Shown one piece after another: positions 51,301-62,169 of a stretch of 64,000 nucleotides of DNA. The position numbers and the translations under genes are program-made. Position 1 is the stretch's first letter. Each line of letters begins with the position of its first letter. The stretch covers positions 62,001 to 126,000 of the forward strand of contig CAJNYU010002142.1 in NCBI GenBank assembly GCA_905331475.1. Direction: 5' to 3'. Under the pieces are notes generated by a model that was not told the DNA's origin, did no database searches, and worked only from the letters and a program-made list of their open reading frames with translations. The stretch comes from Rotaria socialis (lineage: Eukaryota > Rotifera > Eurotatoria > Philodinida > Philodinidae).

Positions 51301-51896
51301 ATTTTTCTAGGGGTCAATCGAAAACTCTATATGCATTGAAAAAACAGAGAAAACTGATTCTTTACTATTTGATTGCTCATTAGAGATGCTCGAATTAAGT
51401 TGACGTAAGACTCTGCCACACGATAATTAAAAATGAAGCAAATTATTTTTTTCGTCAGAGAAAGCAAATTTCAAAGCAGTAATCGTGTTTGTGTCTTACA
51501 AATCTCTGCGAAGGGTGTAACTTAATTGAAATGCAATATAATCAAAACTTATTTCTTTATTGAACTAAATGTTTCTTGACAGAGCTGTAGCTTATTCATC
51601 TTTATAGTGACTTGCCAAACTGCATTACTCAATGGACTCATGATCATACTAAATCTTTTTTTCTTCGAATCGGACTTGGTAACACAATACTTCAACTGTG
51701 TAAAAGCATCGATGGTCATTGTCTTCTACAACTCTATGAAATGTGTTTGATAAATCGGGAATCGATGTATCAATCGTTGAAATTTGAACTCAACGAAAGA
51801 TACCATACATTATTACCTATTGCAAACTATCTCAATTTTCTTCATGAAATCAAATTGTATATTCCATTAACTTCGACTAATGTAAAAACTATTTAA
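48300..51896 (+). CDS. ARM-like/TIR/SAM protein (SARM1-like parts, rearranged order)
   Basis: Three exons: 48300-49110, 49181-49994 and 51608-51896 (GT-AG, phases consistent). The first exon and start of the second encode alpha-helical, armadillo-like repeats (FIKILRILLNEF, LNAYRCLGKIMIEA, SLLESLKNFVQHDQ, ALEILFVLSF). The TIR domain follows: box 1 YNIMLSYSHKDE, a GFRVWLGIDCLRG loop, SEHVVICMS, then QSEAHYAFE, whose Glu aligns with the catalytic Glu of SARM1-type NAD+ hydrolases. The last exon adds a SAM-like helical bundle (WTHDHTKSFFLRIGL, IDGHCLLQLYEMCL, FLHEIKLYIP). SARM1 has ARM-SAM-SAM-TIR; here SAM comes last. The ATG at 48300 lies inside the LTR; the next in-frame Met (48354) is just outside it. 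The 1.6-kb last intron contains a fold-back-like element. The function is likely NAD+ hydrolysis or innate signalling, by inference. Confidence 0.75.
50160..50960. mobile_element. Fold-back-like element in the TIR-SAM intron
   Basis: Left arm (about 50160-50345) is a degenerate tandem array of a 14-bp unit close to TACGTCTTAATCTA. The right arm (about 50830-50960) is the same unit in reverse complement (CAGATTAGGACGTA). Between them is a GC-rich core of 250-300 bp containing a perfect 18-bp palindrome, GGGGGCGCGCGCGCCCCC, at 50589-50606. Inverted arrays around a unique core are the hallmark of fold-back transposons. No transposase, and no clear target duplication. The element is confined to the intron. 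Confidence 0.6.
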
Positions 51897-51899
51897 CTT

Positions 51900-53430
51900 T
51901 CTTTTTTTTCAGCAGTAGTAAATTTTCACTAGAAAAAAAATTTAGACATTTTTTGAATTTTCATTAAAATTATTTGCAGTTTGAATGAGAAGTTGCCATC
52001 ATGAAAGACAACGATGAAAAGTAAGGCTTTCTCTTAACTCGTACATATGCATGTATATAAAACGCAAAATGGAATAACATTTCTTAGTGTTGTGTCAGCA
52101 AAACGAAGAGTTTTCAACAGTATCAAGCGAATTCTATGTAACAATAAAATTAACTTTATGCAGTAAGTTGCACACTCACATTTCCTCATTTGAAATACAA
52201 AAATTATCAGAAGTTATTTTTTCTGTGACTTTCCAGTTATAACGACGTCTTTTATTGAACCATTATAACTTTGATGATATTTTACTACTGATATACTTTT
52301 TCCGATGTTTTGAACTTTCTTAAACTAGATGTTTACGTAGCAAAAAGTCATATATTGTTTGAACGGGTTGCTTCTGTACTCTTCGATTTTTTTCTATTAA
52401 TTATTCGCCTTTAATTTTCATTATGGTTAAATTCAAATGACTATTGATGATTTTAAATTCTTTTACAATGAGCAAGTTATGTACAACTATTTTTGTATTG
52501 CTCCGGGAGACCACTTTAGTAAAAACAACTTAAGAGTACACTCGGTACCACCTGAATATGTACAAAAAAGTTTAATCTAACTGTTGGAAATGCTTTGCAT
52601 ACAGTTCCCGTCATTTATCATGATTGTAATTGTGGTTTGTCTTCAAAATGTTTCATAAATCTTTTTGGAGGAGTAGCACTTGGTTGCTATACATTTAAGG
52701 CTCTCTACAATCAGGAATATATCGATAAAACTCATACATGTGAGGTTCTCGTCTGGGGATGTGTCAAATGGCTTCAACCTCCGCTATCTGCGAAGGTTAA
52801 ATTGACGTTTGAGGGGATATTAGTGTGTTCTCTATTGAGAAACTCACAATAAATAGCCTACCGTGACCTGATGATGTTGCAATGAAAATGGTGATGGTTC
52901 GAGATAGGCTCGATGAATGTTTTTATTAATAAATATAAACTATTAATATAATATGTTGATAGGCTGAGAGGAGCATAAGAGGAAGATCATGGATAGCAAG
53001 AGGAAGACGAAAAAAAGGAGAAAAATAACGGGATGATAATCGTTAATCAGATGAAAAAAAAACAAAAGAACAAAAAAAGGATCAACTCACCACATATAGA
53101 GAAAAAAAAGGAAAAAAGCAATAATAAAAGGGAACGACGCAAAAAGGTTATCATGATATTGTGATGAGTGACTGTATAATACGTTCAAAGGGTTAGCGTC
53201 ATAAGGTGACATCCGTTGACGCTAACAATGCATATTCATCATTAAAGATTTCCGTAAACTCGAGCCATTTTCCTATTTAGTTGATGATCGATCAACTAAT
53301 TTGTCCTATACAAATTATTTAACTTAATGCGCACGTGCATCGTGTGTATTTTCATATATTGCAGACAGCAAACTATTCGAAGGTATAACAATACTGATTC
53401 TTCTCTACGCATTGTAAAAAAAAGCCGTAT
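51900..53430. other. Intergenic, with a decayed coding remnant at 52595-52852
   Basis: The plus-strand frame at 52595-52852 has DCNCGLSSKC and LGCYTF motifs that recall Cys-rich ectodomains of bdelloid surface proteins, but it shifts frame downstream, so I treat it as a remnant. A purine-rich stretch fills 52980-53130. The rest is featureless. Confidence 0.35.
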
Positions 53431-53439
53431 ATTAATATA

Positions 53440-53500
53440 CCTTTAAGGAGTTTATGATACGTTGCACTTTCATAAACCCTTCCAAAGGGTTTATTACGAT
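53440..53500. repeat. Word island, AATAAACCCTT (minor copy)
   Basis: CATAAACCCTT and AAGGGTTTATT face each other within 60 bp. It shares the vocabulary of 54405-54690. Confidence 0.5.
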
Positions 53501-53835
53501 TCTCATTCAGACACGCGCCTAAAAAACTCGTTAACAAACTTTCAGAAAAAAGAATCCAAAAACAAATGAGCACACTGTGATTCTTTTTCGTTTGTGTTTA
53601 CTATGCACGTCACAACGTATTTTTTGTTATTTATCTACCAGATTAAAATTAAGGTTTTGGAAGTTACTGCGTTGCCCTAGGTTCGATTATGAGATGAATT
53701 GGTTGATAGTCCAAGATGCTATCCATTCGGGCAGTCGTACGATATCAAGATGAAGTAAGAAATGCTACTTAAATCGAACGAAATTTTATAGGAAATTGAA
53801 GGTGATATAAAGTTAAGCGGAACAATTGTTATTAC

Positions 53836-54072
53836 TGTGCCGATATTGGTGGCATGCATTGATGATCCTCCTTCTTCTTCCTTCTGTTCTCTTTCCATTG
53901 TTATAATATATCTCTCTCCTATATATACGTGTGTTATGTATAAAGTTGCTACACTCTGGATATGTGAAGAAGCGGATAAACATCATTGCCGTGAGTGGCG
54001 GTAAGCTACTCCACTTTTATCCAGTTTGTCCTAACGATACAAACCAAACAGAGTCCCATATTTATCGTTACA
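53836..54072 (-). mobile_element. Solo LTR (copy 2) with perfect 5-bp target duplication
   Basis: 237 bp with TG...CA ends, in inverted orientation relative to copy 1 at 48095-48351. It is flanked by the identical 5-mer ATTAC at 53831-53835 and 54073-54077, the usual LTR-retrotransposon target duplication. No internal coding region remains, so it is a solo LTR left by recombination between two LTRs. It looks structurally whole as an LTR. Confidence 0.85.
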
Positions 54073-54404
54073 ATTACATTTTTAATTTTCATGAAAAGAA
54101 TACAAGTGTCCGAATAATTTTTTGGTTCTAAAATCCACTGATTCTTAGAAAACCTTCTAAAACCTTATCAAAACTATATTATGGGAAAATTATTTTCTAT
54201 GCAATAGAAAGTAGAGATGATGACATATTGAATGATGTAATCGGAGTTTAAGAAATATATTTCCTTTACTCAGAAATTCACTCAACAAAATTGTTGTAGT
54301 AGGGTGTTCGAATAATTCTTTTACATACTGTATATATATATATCAGTTGAAAAAGTGTGATCCTTTGAACGAAGAATAAAAAAAAATTTTTGATGATGGC
54401 GTAG

Positions 54405-54690
54405 AACAATAAATCCCTCACCGTAGAATAAAATACTCTTTTTAAGAAAGTAATAAAACCTTTTATTGAAACCGTAGGATAAAATAACCTTTGTAAAAAA
54501 AAGTAATAAACCCGTCTCTCGAAACCGCATATTAAAATACCCTAGGATATAAAATCATATACCCTCCTCCTTAAATCTCAGATTAATAAACCCTTTTTTT
54601 TCTAGTATCATCTTTTTTTTCATATACCCTTCGTTTCATAAACCCTTTAAGGGTTTAGCATGATTTGTAGGAAGGACAAGGGTTTATTAT
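54405..54690. repeat. Word island, AATAAACCCTT / AAGGGTTTATT
   Basis: At least eight copies of AATAAACC-, AAATACCCT- or ATAAACCCTTT-like words. A palindromic centre lies near 54636-54660 (CATAAACCCTT followed by AAGGGTTTA). Confidence 0.6.
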
Positions 54691-54769
54691 TCTATTCTTT
54701 TCATTTACAGTGCGGTGGTGTGATGATAATCTGTCAATTAGTTGTAGTGATCATTGCCAAATTATTACG

Positions 54770-55260
54770 ATTTCGATCGGGAAGAGTTAATCAAGTGATA
54801 AATGACTTCCAGGTTATTATCGATCAGTCGGTTCTTGTTGGACGGGTTATAATTCCGATGGCACGTGGTGACCGGATTCGGTCGGTTAATTTCTGGTGAA
54901 TTCCGATGATTTTCTTTGCTTTCTTATGAAATCTGGTTACAGGATTCGCCGAGAACCGGCCAGATTTACACTGCCGGAAAATATCAGGTCAGATAATACG
55001 ATTGGGCCGTATACGACGTGATCCGACAATATCCGGTAACGAAACTTTACCGTAATCCGCCATGCCGCATGTCGCTCGATTTCATGGTAGATCCGGTTTA
55101 ATCAGTATCACCGGAACACATCGGATCATATCAGAACGGAACCGTCCTACTCACCGGATTAAGCCACTTACTACAACACATATCCGACAGAAAGCATCTG
55201 TAACGAATTACCGGATACTAAAGGAAGATCTTGTGATCCATTCCGACCCTTAGTTAACAG
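54770..55260. repeat. Word island, CCGGAT / ATCCGG
   Basis: About 490 bp of scattered ATCCGG, CCGGAT, TCCGAC, GTCGGTT and CCGTA words in both orientations, strikingly CpG-rich for this genome. The open frame at 55062-55253 is the repeat. Confidence 0.6.
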
Positions 55261-55538
55261 CTCATACAAGCGATATAAGGTATGAATTAAAAATTATGGT
55301 CGATCAAATACATTTTTTATGAAAAATCGATCCAAATTAGCGACATGATCACGTATTTATTTATGCTGAGCGCAGTAATCGACCCAAATGAATCTCATTC
55401 AAGTCATTTATCATAACTACCGCTAATATAACCTGATTCCACGATCGACTCCACGTCTAACGCGAAATTCAGAGCCATTTATGATTACCCAGGGCAAGAT
55501 AAACTTGATATATATATATATGTGGCAGTAGAGTTTAG

Positions 55539-56568
55539 AATCTAGTTGAGATTGGAATTGTTGATTATTCTATAAATGTTATGAGAGAGTGATTCATAGA
55601 AATAAAATTTTCTTAGTGAGTGACATGAGATAGTTTGATTGATTATGTAGATTCAAAAAGCACGTTTTTGTTTCCAAGATTAATTGTCTCAATCTTTCAT
55701 GATTGAAGAGAGAGAAATGAGAAAGATTCTGAAAAGATGTTTGCTTTAATACGCGGGACATTGGGACATAGGGGCATTGATTTTTTTTCTTTCGTTCTGT
55801 ATTCAAAGAAAAGATAGAAAGAGAGTTTTGGCTATCGTTAATTCAAAGTACGGGTCTCGAGCAGATGGGATGGGAATGGAAAAAGTGTTTATATCGAATG
55901 ATATGGAAGGAAAGTAAATTTTTTTTTAAATTTTTCATGAAATTAAGAAAGAAGTTTCTTATATGAGTATTCCATTTGATGTGTTATTATCGACAATCAT
56001 TCTGCGCTAAGAACAAATAAGCTAATATAAAAGAAACTTCGTAATTTATGTCTAATCATTGTCTGTTTCATAGTGACGATTATCATTTATAAAAGCTTAA
56101 ATTAATAAAGAAATGATGACAAAAAAGTTAGATATTAATAGATTCTACTAAATTTTTAAAGTGTAAAATTCGGATAAATAAGTATTTATTTAATGATGTA
56201 ACATTATTGTCATAATCAACGAAGTATTTTATTTTCTTTTAATATTAAAATATCAATTCAGCAAGATACATTAATTACTGTATTACTCATACAAGCGAGA
56301 TGAGAGCGTGTTGAGATAAATGAAAAATAAGAAATAAATTTTTTTTTGTTTTGGTCACCAATTTAAAATAGAAATCTAAATTATGATCAATAAGAAAATA
56401 GTTTGCTAAATCTAACTCATAGCAAAAAATTTCCATATCGTTCATATAATTTTATTTGCATTTTGATTTTCGAAATTGTTTTCTTCTTCTCTTCTCTTTT
56501 CTTCTCTCTCTTTTGTGTCTATTTTCTCTATCTTTAATTAAATCTATTATTCCAATCTCAACTAAATT
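55539..56568. mobile_element. About 1-kb segment bounded by 28-bp inverted repeats
   Basis: AATCTAGTTGAGATTGGAAT at 55539-55558 (28 bp in all) is mirrored at 56541-56568 with 24 of 28 matches. The interior is AT-rich with no coding content. Target duplication was not found. A non-autonomous DNA transposon is likely but not proven. Confidence 0.45.
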
Positions 56569-56819
56569 ATCATGTCAACTGTAACATATGCATATTATGT
56601 TGTTCGTCCATGCCACTCGACATAATTTAAAACGCCTTCCACGCGTGTTTATTCCGTCTGACAAGACCGAAAGCATCATTTCAAATCACCAACAAACCTT
56701 TTTACGGACACCGGAATCTTGCTTAGACACAATATTAATTATTTTATCTCACACTAAATCATTCTTGAATGTCGCTCAGAATCCTGTTTCATGAAGAAAA
56801 TGTACGTTGGAACGAGTTA

Positions 56820-57775
56820 AAATGATTATCTGAAACATTCTCTGCGACTTGGTGACTTTTTCGATACGCCCAAAATGATGTGTGCAGCGATTTTCTGTTC
56901 ATTTTTATGCAAAGAGATTACTCATTTTTAGCTTTAGAATGTTACTAATTCATGAAAGCCTGAGTGGTGATGGTCCAAAATGATACTCCGATACGTTATC
57001 TATGAACGATTAATGATTTCGATGGGTGCAAAATTATTTGTCAAGCGATTTTCGTTTAATGTTTATGCAACAAGATGGCTTCTTTAAGATGTTTATAATG
57101 TTATTAACTGATGAAAAAGTTAGTGGTGATGGTCCAGAATGATATTCAGATACATTTTCTATGAATTATTGATGATTTCGATGCGTGCAAAATGATGTGC
57201 AGAGCGATTCTATATTTATTTTTGTTAAAGAAAATGACTCATTTGGTAGGTTTAGAATGTAATTAATGTATGGAAACGTTCGTGACGATGGTCCAGAATG
57301 ATATTAAGATGCATTTTCTATGAATTATTAATGATTTCGATGCGTGCAAAATGAGGATGTGGAGCGATTTTACTGAATTGGTGTTCAACAGTATCACTCT
57401 TGTGAGATGTTTAGAGTGATAATAATTGATGAAAAAGTTAGTCGTGTTGGTTCAGAATGATATTCAGATACATTTTCTATGAATTATTGATGATTTGGAT
57501 GCGTGCAAAATGATGTGCAGAGCGATTCTATATTAATTTTTGTTAAAGAAAATGACTCATTTGGTAGGTTTAGAATGTAGTTAATGTATGGAAACGTTCG
57601 TGGTGATGGTCCAGAATGATATTAAGATGCATTTTCTATGGGTTATTAATGATTTCGATGCGTGCAAAATGATGTGGGGAACAATTTTTGCTTACTTAGT
57701 GTGCAACAGTATGACTCTTTAAAGATGTTTAGAATGATAATAATTGACGAAACAGTTAGTGGTGATGGTCCAGAA
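56820..57775. repeat. Satellite, 159-bp monomer (318-bp dimer), left part
   Basis: The anchor GATTTCGATGCGTGCAAAAT recurs at 57015, 57174, 57333, 57492 (one substitution) and 57651, exactly 159 bp apart. A degenerate earlier monomer starts near 56856. Alternate monomers are more alike (for example the TGTGCAGAGCGATTCTATAT block 318 bp apart), so the array is organised as dimers. The array continues at 60708 after the hAT insertion. Confidence 0.9.
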
Positions 57776-60404
57776 CAGGGTTGCCACCTGATGAAGTCCA
57801 AAAATGGGAAAACCGATCTTAAAAGGGGAAAATAGCGGAAAGAAAAACAGAAAAGGAGGGGAAAAGCGGTAGCTTATATGGTTGCAGATTTGTGGTGCTT
57901 CTGAAATATTAGGTATGCTTTTTCATATTGGATTTCTTTTTATTTCAGTCGCCTCCCCCCTCAGAAAACCGATTTTTCGAAAAAAAAATGCGAAATTGAG
58001 CTTTTATTATAGGGAGATGCGCTGTGAGCTACTCTTTCAGAATATATATATATAAGTTTTTGAAAAACGGTTACGTTTTGACAGAGTTATGGAAGAAGTA
58101 GTCTCACTCTACTATCAAATTTTTCGATATTTTCGCTTTTTTGATGAAATTTTTCTTTTTTCCCCATTTCCATCGATTCATGGGCTATTCGTTTGAATGA
58201 AGCACCCCTACATCAACCAAGGCACGCCTTGTAACACTTAAGATCATGATTACATTATGTTTGCGCTCGATATGATACATTTAACTTATATATACTTTGC
58301 GGAAACCTACATATTTTTGAGAAAATCGAGTTCTCTATATCTCTCAAGTTGACTCATTAGTTTAACGTACAAGAAATGTCGTGAAGTTACATTATAGAAA
58401 CCCTGTATTGTGGATAAATGATAATAACAGATGAAAAATGGAGAGAACTGAAGCAAAAATTAAATGCTAAACAGTTCAATGAATGCTTTAAAATTGAAGA
58501 CAATGTCTGATGGATATAAACATCTAATAATTTGTTTGACTAATGGGGGGTAGCTCATAGATTTCTCTTTTTTGTTTTTAGTTTTTGTTGTCGAATACCG
58601 AAAATTAGTTGGTTTAGTTTGTTATAAGTTTCTTGTCGATGTTTTCAATCATGAGGCCATTCGAGTTGATTTGGTTTAATTGTCAGTGTTAATGATGATA
58701 ATGGTATATTTAGTAGATTTGCGTTTGTTGTTATTGCTAATGTTGATAATGACCTTGTTAAAGGTTTTGTCGTGCTAAAAAAATGTTTTTATTCAAAACA
58801 AAATTATTACTTCAAGAAAGTCGGAAAAATTCAATCAATATCCTCTTTTCTAGGGTTTAGAGTTTTCATAGAAACATTGGTAGATCAGATCTACCTACTC
58901 AGTAGTCTCGTCGTTTTTACGTCTCTTTGGTTTTGCTTGATTTATATTGCTCGAATCGGTGTTATCTGAGCTGTCAGATTCATCCCCAATAGAATCTTCG
59001 CTACTTGTTTAAGTACTGCATTCAGCTTGAGCATCATTTGTATCCATGTGAATCACAGATGAATACATTGAATTATGAGACTTCAGGATTTCGACTAGAC
59101 CAGGTGGTACTATCACATTTACTTTATCAAATGCACGACAGAATGCATTGTAGCAAATATTAAAATTATTCATCTTATCTGGAAATCGTATAGAGAACAA
59201 AAACAAGTTCTTCAGAAAAGAAATTTTATTCTTTTGTTAAAATAATAGAAAATATCTGAAAAAAATGAAACATAATCATTCATGAACCAGCAAATAAAAA
59301 AATATATAAAAACAACTGTTCCATAGAAAAATTGTTCAGTTTTGCTAGAGAGAAATTAATACAAGATGTACCTTCGCGTTTCGCAATAGACATATCATCA
59401 TTCCATATTAACTAGCACGAGGCACAAACTGTCTGTTTCATCAGTTGCAACAAAAATGAGTTGTGAATTATTTGATAATAATCGTGTATATTATTATTAT
59501 CATTTGTACCTTTTCGTTTAAGAAAATTTGTTAGTTGCTGACACGATGAACCAGAAAATGTACGTGCTTTATACGTGAATTGCTCGTTGCTAGTTGACTG
59601 ATCTTTATTAGAAATAAATCTAAAAATCAAGAATTTATAATTCTATGTCAACGAAAGAGTATGAGATCCGTCAGATATAACCCACTGTGTCTTGTTACTA
59701 ATTGTTATCAAAAACATTTAAAATTTACCTCAAGATCGATTATCAACATATCAATCATGTACAGCAGTGTAAAAAGACACATCTTACTGGAGAAATAAGA
59801 GAGCAATACCACTTCATGGTGGTAGATGGCGCTAGTTGACTCCATTTGTGATCAACTTTGAAAAATCGTAATGCAATTTGTTGGAAATATTCCGTTTAAA
59901 AAGTAGTTTGTAAAGGTTTGAATGAAAAATTCACTTCTAAAACTTCCGTTTGGTTTTAGCTTTCCTCCATATTTTATTTTTATTTTAAAGATCGCAATTA
60001 GAGCTAACTTTTCATCTGATGGATTTTCGATATTGGATTCCTGAACTGAGAAAAGTCTGATTTAGTGCGTTTTTTATACCTACTTTGGCAGTCATACCGA
60101 GTAAAATGCTTATACAACATGAACAGAAGGGAATTCCGAAATTCTGTCCGATGAAAAGTTACGTATGGAGGCTAGCTTTAATTTAAAACCGACCCGACCT
60201 CGAAAGCTCTCATAGTCAGACAATTCTATCAATTCTCGTGGAAGCTATAAAATATGCCACAAGTCTCGTTTAGTAAGGTAAGCATAGCTGAAAATTTTCC
60301 GTAAGTGTTTCTCACTAGGACCATTCATTCCTGAGAGTTTCAAGCGGCAAGTCGATTCTGGGGGGGGGGGGGGGGGGGGGGGGGAGAACAATGTNNNNNN
60401 NNNN

Positions 60405-60480
<76 letters not shown>

Positions 60481-60699
60481 GCTTCATCAAAGTTTCAAAA
60501 CATAAAAGAATGATGGCTCACGTTATTTGTAAACGATAAGAATTGATTCGATAATTTCAAATATTATTCTGTACGTAGGCTTGATGTGCAACACATTTTA
60601 TACGAAAAAGCGGAAAACAGCGGAACAGAGGAAAAATAACGAGAAAAAAGTGGAAAAGCGAAAACTTTCCGTAAAAAGCGGAAGAGGTGGCAACCCTAG
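57776..60699. mobile_element. 2.9-kb hAT-type transposon inserted in the satellite
   Basis: Starts CAGGGTTGCCACCT and ends AGGTGGCAACCCTA (13 of 14 inverted matches). It is flanked by the identical 8-mer GTCCAGAA at 57768-57775 and 60700-60707, the hAT target duplication. Subterminal regions repeat AGCGGAAA-like words. No transposase domain is recognisable. Two small minus-strand frames (59412-59630 with a CASC motif and 59009-59206) may be remnants of cargo or a transposase gene. The interior contains a poly-G run, a 10-base gap and a poly-C run (60360-60478). Confidence 0.85.
60360..60478. repeat. Poly-G, assembly gap, poly-C
   Basis: 25 G (60360-60384), ten other bases, ten N (60395-60404), then 74 C to 60478. 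This is a scaffolding gap across a homopolymer or hairpin the reads could not cross, so the true length is unknown. Confidence 0.95.
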
Positions 60700-60707
60700 T
60701 CCAGAAG

Positions 60708-60890
60708 GATATTCAGATGCATTATCTATGAATTATTAATGATTTCGATGCGCGCAAAGTGATGTTTGGAGGGATGTTTTCAAGAATTAAAATGGTACAA
60801 AATGTCCCAGTAAAGGGGTCTATAATTCGTTTAATGAATACGATGTATAGTAGGATGGTTCTATATCATTCTGAGCGTGTGTATTGGTGA
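60708..60890. repeat. Satellite, right part after the hAT insertion
   Basis: With the insertion and one target copy removed, the anchor at 60741 lies about 158 bp after the anchor at 57651, so the period continues in phase. The array degenerates by about 60890. Confidence 0.8.
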
Positions 60891-61084
60891 GTAAAATGTT
60901 GTTGGTTTCGGGTTGCAATTTTTCTCAGGGTGGGTGCTGTTGGGGTTATGCGTGTTGCGGATCCGTTAGGGTGGTGAGGGTTTGGATTATGTGTGATTAT
61001 TCATGAGGTGTAGTCGTGTCGGTTGGTGTACGTTTTTCTGAAGACTACAGTTGATTCATCGTGTGACTGAAGAACGCTTGTATG

Positions 61085-61400
61085 AGAGATTTTTTATGAG
61101 GTCCTTGTCATCGGAATCTGATGGAATCCGGTTAAATATGTGGTGAAGCCTTTGTGAACCCGGGATCATTCGGTAGTCTGGGTCGATCGGCTTTGATAAT
61201 GCTTGGTTGCATTATCCGACAGGAAACGACCGGGCCATTTTCCTTTGAATTTCGGCCCGGATTCCGGGAGCAGAGATTTCGGCGAAATCCCTGTCTGATC
61301 CTGGTAGATTTTAGTGTGAAACATGCAGGCTTCTGGAATGATCTGGTGCCGGTTCCGATGGGTTCCGGCAGGATCCAAAGGCAGGGCCGAGTGCCTTGAG
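61085..61400. repeat. Word island, ATTCCGG / CCGGAAT type
   Basis: Repeated GGAATCCGG, GGTTCCGG, CCCGGATTCCGGG and related words over 315 bp, very CpG-rich. Open frames on both strands here come from the palindromic composition. Confidence 0.55.
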
Positions 61401-61544
61401 TTTACAAATTGATTATTTTTATGTAACTTTGTTACACCAGTGTTTTAATACTAATTTTGTGGTATAAGCTACATAAATGCTTCTGAATATTTTTGCTTTA
61501 AAACTTCTAACAATAAAATATTTATCTCATTTATCCAGGTGAAA

Positions 61545-61790
61545 GCTACACGGTCGTAAACGGCCGTTTTTTAACGTGCCGTAAACAATCGTAACCGGTC
61601 GATTACTCAATTTTTCGACCGTATTACGGTCGTTATTGGCCGCATACGACACGATTAATTACGGTGGTAATGCGGTGCATGCCAAAACATCAAGTTACGG
61701 CTATTTACGGTGAGAAACAGCAGTATATGTTAACGTTTACGGCCGTATACGACTGTTTCCGGTAGCTGTAATGCTCGACCTGGGTAGCTG
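61545..61790. repeat. Palindromic word island, TTACGGTCGTAA (copy 2)
   Basis: ACGGTCGTAAACGGCCGT, TATTACGGTCG and GGCCGTATACGAC words, sharing the TAATGCGGTGCATGCC core with the copy at 19905-20110. Ends read CCAGGT and ACCTGG. Confidence 0.65.
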
Positions 61791-61844
61791 AACGAATGCA
61801 TTTATCTTTGATTTTGTATTAAATTACATAAAGAGTACCCATGT

Positions 61845-62165
61845 TGCGAATACCGGATCATTTTTTGCGGCAAACCGCGGTATTTATCCGTTCTGCGGTA
61901 ATGGGAGCCGGTAACCGGATCGGTAAAACCGGCGGTTTTTGCTCATGTTTATCGCATGTAAAAGTAAAAAAAAAGGATGATTAAAATAGTTTAATTGATG
62001 ATTTGGAAGACTTTTTCTGTCAAAGATTATAGACGAACCGGTTAACCACTTGTTTTTAGCGGTAACCGCGGTATTTATCCGTTCTGCGGTAATGAGAGCC
62101 GGTAACCGGTTCTGTAAAACCGCGGTTAACCGCCGATTTTCATGCAGTTTTTATTACATGGGTAA
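61845..62165. repeat. Word island, CCGCGGTTAACCGG, tandemly duplicated
   Basis: A block with CCGCGGTATTTATCCG, TTCTGCGGTAATG and GAGCCGGTAACCGG occurs twice, about 185 bp apart. The whole is bounded by TACCCATGT (about 61831) and ACATGGGTA (about 62156), a perfect 9-bp inverted repeat. Confidence 0.65.
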
Positions 62166-62169
62166 GCTT

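Noticed and set aside
60245-60490. Open frame rich in glycine and proline
   Set aside because: Translation of the poly-G/poly-C runs and the N gap.
61154-61399. Overlapping frames on both strands
   Set aside because: Both arise from the CCGG palindromic word composition.
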